Assembly: GCA_017421885.1 (NCBI GenBank)
Contig: JAFOHJ010000123.1
Coordinates: forward strand, 1-8,521
Reading direction: 5' to 3'
Length of the DNA stretch: 8,521 nucleotides
From: Clostridia bacterium
GTDB lineage: Bacteria; Bacillota_A; Clostridia; Oscillospirales; Butyricicoccaceae
The stretch's first letter is position 1, and each line of letters begins with the position of its first letter. The notes under the pieces are model-generated. The model had not been told where the DNA came from. It ran no database searches and worked only from the letters and a program-made list of their open reading frames with translations. Shown in pieces: positions 1 to 5,401 of this stretch. A program made the position numbers and the translations under genes.

Positions 1-1175
1 AGCCTTTGCCGAGTTGACACACAGACGGTTGGGGTCGGTGATATAGTAGTCAATGCCGTGAGCAACGCCGCTTGCACCGCCGCAGAAGAACTGAACACCG
101 GGCATGACGCAGGTGATATCGCCGAAGTCGGAGGAACCTGTGCCCCAGTTTGTATAGTTAAAGGCAACTCTGTCGTCACCAACGAGGTCCTTGCAGCACT
201 GCTCGACCAGTCTCATGAAGTCGGGGTCGTGGATCTCGGGCGAATAGCCGGGACGGTCGCACAGCTCGACACCTGCACCCATAGCGAGAGCAGCGCCGGT
301 CAGAGCGTGTTGAACTTGCGGTTCTCGCGCTTCATAGCCTCGAGAGAAGAGCCGCGGACGTAGGACTCGATCTTCATCTCGTCGGGAATGATGTTAACGG
401 CACAGTTGACACCCATCATGATGGGATGGAAGCGGACTGTGTCCTTCTCCTGCAGTGTTTCGCGGAGATCGTTGCAGGCCTGGAGGCCCAGCATAGCTGC
501 GTACTGTGCGTTTACGCCCAGGTGAGGAGCGCCGCCTGCGTGGGAGCTCTTGCCCTTGAACTTGATTGTCTTGGCCATGCAGCCGTTCATGCCGCGGCCG
601 CCCTGGAAGTCGATCTTGTCACCCGAGTTGCCGCCGTGGACCATCATTGCGATCTCGCAGCCGTCGAGAACACCGCGGTGCATAAACTCGACCTTACCGC
701 CCATATAGTTGATGATGCCCTGCTTGCGCAGATCCTCACGGAAAGCCAGCTGGATCATTTCCTCGGCGGGAACCGCAATCAGACGGATGGAGCCGGAGAG
801 GCCGTCGAGTGCGCCGGGCTGCTTAAGAGCAGCTGCAACACCCAGCAGAGCCGCTACCTGGCCATGGTGGCCGCAGCAATGTGTCATGCCGTTGACCGAC
901 TCGGGATGGTTAGCGATATCGAGAGCATCGAGCTCGCCGAAGATAGCCAGCTTGGGGCCGGGCTTGCCTGTTTCAACATCGGTCCAGAAGCCGGGGATGT
1001 TGCCTGCGAGGTTCAGCTCATAGCCGAGAGCTTCGAATTTCTCTACGAGATAATTGTGAGCTTCCCACTCGGTGTAGCCGGTCTGGGGATGAGCCCAGAG
1101 CCATCTCTCTGCATCGAGGATAAGCTGCTTGTTAACGTCAACATTCTTGACGATGAGTTCCTGTCTGTTGGTCAT
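1..1175 (-). CDS. M20-family metal-dependent amidohydrolase, frameshifted and cut at the left edge
   Basis: This gene encodes a zinc- or manganese-type amidase/peptidase of family M20 (IAA-amino-acid hydrolase, hippurate hydrolase and AbgA/AbgB relatives), which cleaves N-acyl amino acids or small peptides. Visible in the first 290 residues are GELDAL (80-85), HCCGHH (99-104, candidate metal ligands C101 and H103), PAEE (136-139, catalytic and ligand glutamates), MVHGG (179-182) and the dimerisation-domain motif SSHAGGAPHLG (210-220). After residue 290 the frame meets TGA at 300-302. Reading from 306 in the next frame restores family sequence for 102 codons to the window edge, including TGSSDFGD and the late VAHGIDYYITDPN, which should hold the last metal ligand. 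The GHH and following Gln replace the usual GHDxH. The ATG at 1173-1175 follows GGAGG at 1185-1189. The break is a one-base deletion or a sequencing error. The family is secure; the substrate is unknown. Without the second part the enzyme should be inactive. Confidence 0.85.
300..308 (-). other. Frameshift site in the M20 amidohydrolase
   Basis: On the minus strand the codons read AAC ACG CTC TGA, but homologous sequence resumes as GCT CTG ACC (Ala-Leu-Thr) starting one base back at 306. Restoring one base, for example a second G to give ACG GCT, yields an uninterrupted protein. No slippery heptamer is visible, and the shift needed is -1, unlike the +1 CTT TGA recoding of prfB. A real deletion or a base-call error is therefore more likely than programmed recoding. 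Confidence 0.75.
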
Positions 1176-1342
1176 TTCAGGTTTCCTCCAAATTAAAATT
1201 TAAGCATGAATATAATATCATTTAAAGCGAAAAAACGAAAGGATTGGTTGAGCATTTCTGTGATTTTTGGAATATATTACAAAGCTGTTTGTGGGTTTTG
1301 ATGAAAAATATTATCCACCGACATCGCCTCTCCACGGCTGTC

Positions 1343-1371
1343 TTTACAAGGTCATGGGATAAATGTATAAT
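1343..1371 (+). promoter_or_regulatory. Sigma-A promoter for the C39-like/ADPRG/kptA operon
   Basis: The -35 box TTTACA (1343-1348) and -10 box TATAAT (1366-1371) are separated by exactly 17 bases. This predicts a transcript start near 1378 and a leader of about 30 bases before the ATG at 1408. It also rules out the in-frame ATG at 1363, which lies inside the promoter. Just downstream TTAACC occurs twice 10 bases apart (1372-1377 and 1382-1387), and the second copy overlaps the palindrome GTTAAC (1381-1386). This is a possible operator, but evidence for it is thin. Confidence 0.75.
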
Positions 1372-1407
1372 TTAACCATAGTTAACCCACAGAAAAGGAG
1401 CTTTGAC

Positions 1408-2097
1408 ATGAAAAAGGAATTGCGGCATCCCTTTATCGAGGTCGAAGGCGCGCGCGGCGTGACCTATGGCGGAAATCAGAGATATTCGAGGCAGAATTAT
1501 GTTAAGAAAAGCGGCTGCGGAGTTATTGCCTCCTGCGATCTGCTGCTGTACCTCTCGGATCATAGGGGCGACTGTAAAAATGGTTTTTTTGCCGATGCCC
1601 TTAGGGATAATCGCCTTACCCTTGAGGAATACAACGACCTTGCCGACCGTCTCAGGCGGCATTACCTGCCCGTCGTGCCCAACTACGGCATAAACGGCTT
1701 CTCGCTGGCCATAGGTCTCAATGCCTACTTTATGCGCTACAAGCTGCCCTTCACCGCGCGGTGGGGAGTGGGCAAGGGAAGGCTCTGGAGCGCCATCGAT
1801 GAGATGCTGTCTAAGGATCTGCCTGTTATCTTCAGCATCGGCAACCAGTTTCCCCGCTTCTGGCGCAAGGATAAGCTGGGCCTCTATCCGGCACCTGACC
1901 GCGAGAACCACCGTCATGCAACAGCTACGCGTGCCCACTATGTGACAGTCACAGCAGCTGACGAAAACTGGCTTAGGATATCGTCGTGGGGCGGCGAATA
2001 TTACATAAGCAAGGCGGAATACTGCCGCTTTGTGGACGAACACAGCAACTATCTGTTCAGCAACATACTTTATCTGAAAGAAAAGAAGAGAGGATGA
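1408..2097 (+). CDS. Papain-fold/C39-like putative cysteine peptidase
   Basis: This is a 229-residue protein without signal peptide or membrane segment, so probably cytoplasmic. An N-terminal motif KKSGCGVIASCDLL (33-46) looks like the Cys-bearing helix of C39/papain-like enzymes, with candidate nucleophile C37. Near the C-terminus AHYVTVTAADENWLRISSWGGEYYI holds candidate catalytic H177 followed by SSWG (192-195). Papain has NSWG there, with Asn orienting the histidine; here that position is Ser. A basic Trp- and Phe-containing stretch (149-170) lies between them. The chosen ATG has AAAAGGAG (1393-1400) seven bases upstream and sits about 30 bases after the predicted transcript start; the upstream ATG at 1363 overlaps the promoter. 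The stop is four bases before the ADP-ribosylglycohydrolase start, so the two are surely cotranscribed. The fold assignment is inferred from motifs only. It might be a peptidase, a transglutaminase-like or deamidating enzyme, or an inactive binding domain. Confidence 0.65.
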   Translation: MKKELRHPFIEVEGARGVTYGGNQRYSRQNYVKKSGCGVIASCDLLLYLSDHRGDCKNGFFADALRDNRLTLEEYNDLADRLRRHYLPVVPNYGINGFSLAIGLNAYFMRYKLPFTARWGVGKGRLWSAIDEMLSKDLPVIFSIGNQFPRFWRKDKLGLYPAPDRENHRHATATRAHYVTVTAADENWLRISSWGGEYYISKAEYCRFVDEHSNYLFSNILYLKEKKRG

Positions 2098-2101
2098 TAA
2101 T

Positions 2102-2902
2102 ATGCTGGGTGCGATCATCGGCGATATCGTAGGTTCCCGATTTGAGTGGAACAACTATCGCGCAAAGGATTTTGAATTCTATCACCCCAAATGCGAGTTC
2201 ACCGATGACTCGATCATGACCCTTGCCATAGCCGAGGCAATTCTCCGTGAGAAGGGCAGCATGAAAAAGCTGTCGAGGGAGACTCGCCACTGCATGCATG
2301 AGATCGGCAGGCCCTATCCCAACAGCGGCTATGGCGGAAGATTCTATCAGTGGATGTACAGCGACAACATGGGGCCCTATAACAGCTTCGGCAACGGCGC
2401 GGCGATGCGTGTAAGCGCCTGCGGCCTTGCGGCATCGAGCATGGATGAGGCGATAGGGCTCTCAAAGGCGGTCACCGAGGTCACTCATAACCATCCCGAG
2501 GGAATAAAGGGAGCCGAAGCCACGGCAGTTGCCATCTATATGGCAAAGGCGGGCTGTACTAAGGACGAGATCCGCAGCAGCATCTGCGAGTCCTATTACG
2601 ACATTGATTTTACCATCGACGAGATACGCGATACATACAAGTTCAACGAGACCTGCCAGGACACTGTGCCTCAAGCGCTGGAGGCCTTCTTCGAGTCGGA
2701 GAGCTTTGAGGATGCCATCAGGATCGCCATTTCGGTGGGGGGCGACAGCGACACCCTTGCCGCCATTACGGGCAGCATAGCCGAGGCATATTATGGCATC
2801 CCCCTAAAGCTGCGTGAGGGAGCGAAGGAATATCTAGATGAGAGGCTGCTTGATATTCTCGAGCGCTTCGAAAAGGAGTATCCGCCTAAAATCGCAGGCT
2901 AA
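2102..2902 (+). CDS. ADP-ribosylglycohydrolase family protein (DraG/ARH-like)
   Basis: This is a 266-residue single-domain enzyme of the ADP-ribosylglycohydrolase family, which removes ADP-ribose from modified arginine, serine, nucleic-acid ends or small molecules using two Mg2+ ions. The family signatures are all visible: GAIIGDIVGSRFE at 3-15, TDDS at 34-37 (metal ligands T34, D35, D36), GNGAAMR at 98-103, a THNHPEG motif at 128-134, and GGDSDTLAAITG at 213-224 (metal ligands D215, D217, T218). The length is usual for a minimal bacterial member, and no active-site residue appears lost. The ATG lies four bases after the preceding stop with a purine-rich GAGAGG site overlapping the end of that gene, suggesting translational coupling. 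The kptA start follows 39 bases after its stop. The family call is secure; the substrate is unknown. Pairing with KptA makes an RNA-linked or cyclic-phosphate ADP-ribose substrate attractive, which is inference. Confidence 0.93.
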   Translation: MLGAIIGDIVGSRFEWNNYRAKDFEFYHPKCEFTDDSIMTLAIAEAILREKGSMKKLSRETRHCMHEIGRPYPNSGYGGRFYQWMYSDNMGPYNSFGNGAAMRVSACGLAASSMDEAIGLSKAVTEVTHNHPEGIKGAEATAVAIYMAKAGCTKDEIRSSICESYYDIDFTIDEIRDTYKFNETCQDTVPQALEAFFESESFEDAIRIAISVGGDSDTLAAITGSIAEAYYGIPLKLREGAKEYLDERLLDILERFEKEYPPKIAG

Positions 2903-2918
2903 TGTATTTATTGCGCCT

Positions 2919-2933
2919 CTCCTGAGTCAGGAG
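2919..2933 (+). promoter_or_regulatory. Palindrome covering the kptA ribosome binding site
   Basis: CTCCTGA-G-TCAGGAG is a perfect 7-base inverted repeat around one central base. In RNA it can fold as a five-pair stem (CTCCT with AGGAG) with a five-base loop. The right arm AGGAG (2929-2933) is the only ribosome binding site for kptA and would be paired in this fold. It could lower kptA translation unless ribosomes arriving from the upstream gene open it. It might instead be a chance palindrome. Confidence 0.45.
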
Positions 2934-2941
2934 TGATAAGT

Positions 2942-3493
2942 TTGAAAGACTATACAAGAGTAAGTAGGTTTATCTCCCTCGTCCTCAGGCACGACCCTTC
3001 GGTCATCGGCCTTGAGATGGACCCCAACGGCGCATGGGTCGAGGTGGACGACCTTCTCCGCGGCCTCAATGCAAAAAAGCCTCAGCTCACACTTAATGAG
3101 CTTAAGGAGCTGGTCGAGCTTGATGAGAAACAGCGCTATAGGTTCAGCGACAACGGAAAACGCATCAGGGCAAGCCAAGGCCACAGTGCATCGCTGCCGG
3201 TGAAGATAATTTTCCCCACAGCCGATCCGGGCGACGAGCTCTTTCACGGTACGACGGGCAAAAGGCTTGATGCGATTTTCAAAAGCGGCCTTCTGCCCAT
3301 GGACAGGCAGTATGTTCATCTGTCAGCCGACGTGGAAACGGCCATAAAGGTAGGCTCGCGCAGAGGCAAGCCGGTGATCCTGCGCATCGACTGCGCTGCC
3401 ATGAAGAGGGACGGATATGAGTTCTTTATCTCCGACAACGGCGTATGGCTGATGAAGGAGGTCCCTGCGAAATACCTGTCTATCGTAGGATAA
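2942..3493 (+). CDS. kptA: RNA 2'-phosphotransferase (KptA/Tpt1 family)
   Basis: KptA transfers the internal 2'-phosphate of RNA to NAD+, releasing nicotinamide and ADP-ribose 1'',2''-cyclic phosphate. From the TTG start the protein has 183 residues, the usual bacterial length. An N-terminal winged-helix-like lobe carries SRFISLVLRHDP (8-19, catalytic R16 and H17) and NGAWVEVDDLL; then come KQRYRF (63-68), IRASQGHS (75-82), LFHGTT (100-105), DRQYVHLS (121-128) and the ADP-ribosyltransferase-fold C-terminal lobe ending FFISDNGVWL. By analogy with characterised Tpt1 enzymes the essential Arg-His-Arg-Arg set is R16, H17, R65 and R122, all present. TTG at 2942 is chosen because AGGAG lies eight bases upstream; the in-frame GTG at 2933 has no such site and would add three residues. 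It is the last gene of the operon, before a strong terminator. The physiological substrate in bacteria is not established. Confidence 0.93.
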   Translation: MKDYTRVSRFISLVLRHDPSVIGLEMDPNGAWVEVDDLLRGLNAKKPQLTLNELKELVELDEKQRYRFSDNGKRIRASQGHSASLPVKIIFPTADPGDELFHGTTGKRLDAIFKSGLLPMDRQYVHLSADVETAIKVGSRRGKPVILRIDCAAMKRDGYEFFISDNGVWLMKEVPAKYLSIVG

Positions 3494-3501
3494 CCGAAAA
3501 T

Positions 3502-3536
3502 GAGCAGCCCACCCGAAAGGATCGGGTGGGCTGCTC
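3502..3536. terminator. Strong hairpin terminator between kptA and a convergent small gene
   Basis: Arms GAGCAGCCCACCCG (3502-3515) and CGGGTGGGCTGCTC (3523-3536) pair perfectly over 14 bases, with a further A-T pair closing a five-base loop. It starts nine bases after the kptA stop. The plus-strand tail is a poor T-run (TTATGTTAAT), while the minus-strand tail begins ATTTTCGG. It therefore plausibly ends transcripts from both sides, since the small minus-strand gene ends at 3563. Confidence 0.85.
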
Positions 3537-3562
3537 TTATGTTAATGGAGAAAAATGGGTGG

Positions 3563-3793
3563 TCATCTTACGAAAAGGCCGGAGAGGCAGGTGAATACGG
3601 CGGCGAGGGGAAGGGCAAAGGAGGCAACGGAAGCATGCGCTCGGCCTTCGCGCCTTAAGTTAATGTCGGCCATATCGCATACTGCTTCGTGTGCATCTGC
3701 GGCTATGGGAGCCGAATAGGAAGACTCAAAAGCTGCGCGGTTGTTCATCTTGCGGTTTAAGCTGTCGTTTCTTTCAACCAGTGTTCTTGTCAT
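3563..3793 (-). CDS. Small protein with a C-terminal membrane segment, unknown function
   Basis: This 76-residue protein is not recognised as any family. Residues 1-52 are polar and mixed in charge, with MTRTLVERNDSLNRKMNNR rich in Arg and Asn at the start. Residues 54-74 (ASVASFALPLAAVFTCLSGLF) form one hydrophobic segment long enough to cross the membrane, followed only by V-R and the stop, so a tail-anchored arrangement is likely. The start is well supported: GGGGAGGA (reverse complement of 3801-3808) lies seven bases from the ATG, one of the best ribosome binding sites in the window. The gene is divergent from the unknown 392-residue gene and convergent with kptA, sharing its terminator. 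No convincing promoter was found for it. It could be a small membrane regulator or toxin-like peptide, but nothing in the sequence proves a role. Confidence 0.6.
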   Translation of the reverse strand: MTRTLVERNDSLNRKMNNRAAFESSYSAPIAADAHEAVCDMADINLRREGRAHASVASFALPLAAVFTCLSGLFVR

Positions 3794-3853
3794 TTCTGTT
3801 TCCTCCCCTTTATGTATCGGTCATCTTTTGTGATTACAGATTAAGGGGTAGTG

Positions 3854-3960
3854 TTTTCGTACAGAAAGACGCATCATCTAAGAAAGTTTTCGTAAGTTCA
3901 AAGATTCAGAAGCCGCTGTTTAAAGGGGTTTGAAAAAAGATTTGTAAGGGATTTCGTAAG
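3854..3960. repeat. Three phased TTTCGTA repeats in a divergent intergenic region
   Basis: TTTTCGTA occurs at 3854-3861, TTTTCGTAAG at 3887-3896 and ATTTCGTAAG at 3951-3960, with a weaker TTTGTAAG at 3941-3948. Distances between the full copies are 33 and 64 bases, close to three and six helical turns, so they would lie on one face of the DNA. They lie between the divergent small membrane-protein gene and the 392-residue gene, upstream of the latter's promoter. They could be activator or repressor sites, but the region is AT-rich and chance is possible. Confidence 0.35.
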
Positions 3961-3977
3961 AAGGGCGATAATAGTAG

Positions 3978-4007
3978 TTGAAAAGAGCATCTGATGCGGG
4001 TTATAAT
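3978..4007 (+). promoter_or_regulatory. Sigma-A promoter for the unknown 392-residue gene
   Basis: The -35 box TTGAAA (3978-3983) and a consensus -10 box TATAAT (4002-4007) are separated by 18 bases, predicting transcription from about 4014. The spacer contains the perfect palindrome GCATC-T-GATGC (3987-3997), placed where a repressor would block polymerase. The promoter call is good; the operator idea is tentative. Confidence 0.7.
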
Positions 4008-4044
4008 CGGAAATATAAGTAAGAGTTATCACGGAGGAACGTAA

Positions 4045-5223
4045 ATGGCTAATCTGCTTCAGTGGTTTGTTTCGGCATCGGCTTCCCTTGCAAAGGGCAG
4101 CGGAATGACAAGAATGATCCAGAAGGACTTTGCACGGCTGTTTTTCTCGGACGATGAGGATACGGCGGGGTTGATCGAGTCGGTTTACGAAAAGAAGAAC
4201 AGCAACATTCTCTTTACGCCTAAGGACGAGACCAGCTATTGGTATAAATACACTTTCAGAGATGCCGCGAGGATCGACGAGAATCCTGAGGAGGCCATAG
4301 GAAGGATGCTGGATGCCCTTCATCCTTTTTCTTTCGAAAGGTTCAGAAAAGAGCTTCGAGCGTCTCTTTACGAAAAGCGTGACGAGCACGAGCGGCCGGA
4401 CTTCCGCAAAAGCCGCTTCGAAACGCTGCTTGATGCCCTTTCGTCCGATGCGCCCATGAGCGACAGAAACACGGCCGCCATCATGTGCAGGCTTTATGCC
4501 GAGGCGGTGTTTTTCCTTCATGATGGGGCATTCAGGCCCGACAACGGCGCGATCGTTGCACAGCTTTTGGAAAAGGGAGTAGCTCCTGCTACTGGGGCAT
4601 CAAATGGGAAGAACAACATATATATGAAAGACCGCAGATCCCTCGAAAAAGAGTATCTGATCGGCGAGCTGATGGAGGGAGCCTCCAATGTGTGGATGTA
4701 TAACATGACCATCACCGGCCTTGTGTGGGGCAGAGAGAAGAAGGGCGTTATCGACCACAAGCGAGGGATATTCGAGCGCTGCCTCGACGGAGGAACGCGT
4801 TTCACCGTCATCATTCCCGAGCCGGGCAGCATCGGTGAGGAGGACTCGGCTGAGTCGAAGCTCTGCCAGACCTATCCCGGCAATCTCAGCAGCCTCGAGG
4901 TCATGAAAAAGACACGCGACCAGTTGATAAACGACATCGACGAGCGTTCGCGCGAAGGTGAGGCATCGCCTATCTCACTCTACTTCACCTCCTATGCCGT
5001 GCCCTATTCCATGATGCTGGTCAAGTTCGACTATCAGCCCGAGCGCGACCATGTCAAGATCGACCTTCACACCCCCTATCTGCCCCAGGACCTCGACAGG
5101 CGCTCCTTCTATATTTTCCGAAAGGATGACCCTCTGAACTTCAAGTTCTTCGAGGATAACTATGCCGTCATAAGGCTCAATTCCATCCCATATACAAGGT
5201 GGAAGAGAAAACACGAAAGATAA
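4045..5223 (+). CDS. Uncharacterised 392-residue protein, possibly with a degenerate PLD-like C-terminal domain
   Basis: I do not recognise this family with confidence. The protein has no signal peptide or membrane helix. The N-terminal part (1-180) is charged and mostly helical, with YWYKYTFRDAARIDENPEE (65-83) and FERFRKELRASLYEKRDEHERPDFRKSRFETLLDAL in the middle. The C-terminal part alternates predicted strands and helices: NVWMYNMTITGLVW (215-228), RCLDGGTRFTVIIPEPGS (245-262), SPISLYFTSYAVPYSMMLVKFD (308-329) and HVKIDLHTPYLPQDL (336-350), ending with KDDPLNFKFFEDNYAVIR. That order resembles inactive phospholipase-D-like sensor domains, which begin with a 'what was released' strand and a 'G-x-x-hydrophobic-P-E/D-P' strand. 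However, a full HxKxxxxD motif is absent: after HVK the eighth position is Thr. GGAGGA (4033-4038) sits six bases before the ATG. The gene has its own promoter and terminator, so it acts as a single-gene unit. Confidence 0.8.
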   Translation: MANLLQWFVSASASLAKGSGMTRMIQKDFARLFFSDDEDTAGLIESVYEKKNSNILFTPKDETSYWYKYTFRDAARIDENPEEAIGRMLDALHPFSFERFRKELRASLYEKRDEHERPDFRKSRFETLLDALSSDAPMSDRNTAAIMCRLYAEAVFFLHDGAFRPDNGAIVAQLLEKGVAPATGASNGKNNIYMKDRRSLEKEYLIGELMEGASNVWMYNMTITGLVWGREKKGVIDHKRGIFERCLDGGTRFTVIIPEPGSIGEEDSAESKLCQTYPGNLSSLEVMKKTRDQLINDIDERSREGEASPISLYFTSYAVPYSMMLVKFDYQPERDHVKIDLHTPYLPQDLDRRSFYIFRKDDPLNFKFFEDNYAVIRLNSIPYTRWKRKHER

Positions 5224-5227
5224 AGAA

Positions 5228-5253
5228 AAACAGCCTCCGAATGGGGGCTGTTT
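5228..5253 (+). terminator. Hairpin terminator after the 392-residue gene
   Basis: AAACAGCCTCC (5228-5238) pairs with GGGGGCTGTTT (5243-5253) across a four-base GAAT loop, with one T-G wobble. It starts four bases after the stop codon. The T-run is only three bases within the arm followed by CTGTC, so termination may be incomplete. No gene is visible in the rest of the gap to 5401. Confidence 0.65.
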
Positions 5254-5317
5254 CTGTCGTCTGAGGCCCTTTTTGAGAGCCATAAAATGGAAAGATAATT
5301 AAATCGTTCTTACCCTC

Positions 5318-5346
5318 TTGACAAAAGGGAAAATAGAGATTATTGT
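5318..5346 (+). promoter_or_regulatory. Sigma-A promoter for the SGNH lipoprotein gene
   Basis: A consensus -35 box TTGACA (5318-5323) is followed after 17 bases by TATTGT (5341-5346), four of six matches to TATAAT. Predicted transcription starts near 5353, giving a leader of about 50 bases. Confidence 0.65.
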
Positions 5347-5401
5347 CGAATATGGTATTCAGTTATGTAAACTGTAAAGGGAGGGAAACGCGTCCGAAAA
5401 A

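Noticed and set aside
300..308. Programmed frameshifting in the M20 gene
   Set aside because: The CTC TGA stop context resembles the prfB +1 site, but the frame that restores homology is -1, and no slippery heptamer or obvious downstream stem was seen.
426..1196. A 256-codon open frame on the plus strand over the M20 gene
   Set aside because: It is antisense to clear M20 motifs, has no family motif of its own, is very rich in Ala, Val and Leu as antisense frames in GC-rich coding DNA are, and lacks a good ribosome binding site.
1372..2154. A 260-codon minus-strand open frame opposite the papain-like gene
   Set aside because: The plus strand has the promoter, ribosome binding site and operon spacing; the antisense frame has no recognisable domain and runs into the promoter and the next gene.
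2102..3493. A DarT/DarG-type DNA ADP-ribosylation toxin-antitoxin pair
   Set aside because: The transferase-fold protein has clear KptA motifs instead of DarT motifs, and there is no macrodomain; the hydrolase is of the DraG/ARH family.
3561..3827. GGTCATCTT at 3561-3569 and 3819-3827 as a target-site duplication around the small gene
   Set aside because: The repeat is only nine bases, the first copy lies within the end of the reading frame, and there are no terminal inverted repeats or transposase.
3691..3933. An 80-codon plus-strand frame overlapping the small membrane-protein gene
   Set aside because: It has no clear ribosome binding site and its sequence runs through intergenic repeats, while the opposing frame has an excellent ribosome binding site and a sensible membrane segment.
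5064..5094. HVKIDLHTP of the 392-residue protein as a phospholipase D HKD motif
   Set aside because: The motif requires Asp at the fifth position after the Lys; here it is Thr, and no second copy exists, so enzymatic PLD activity is not supported.
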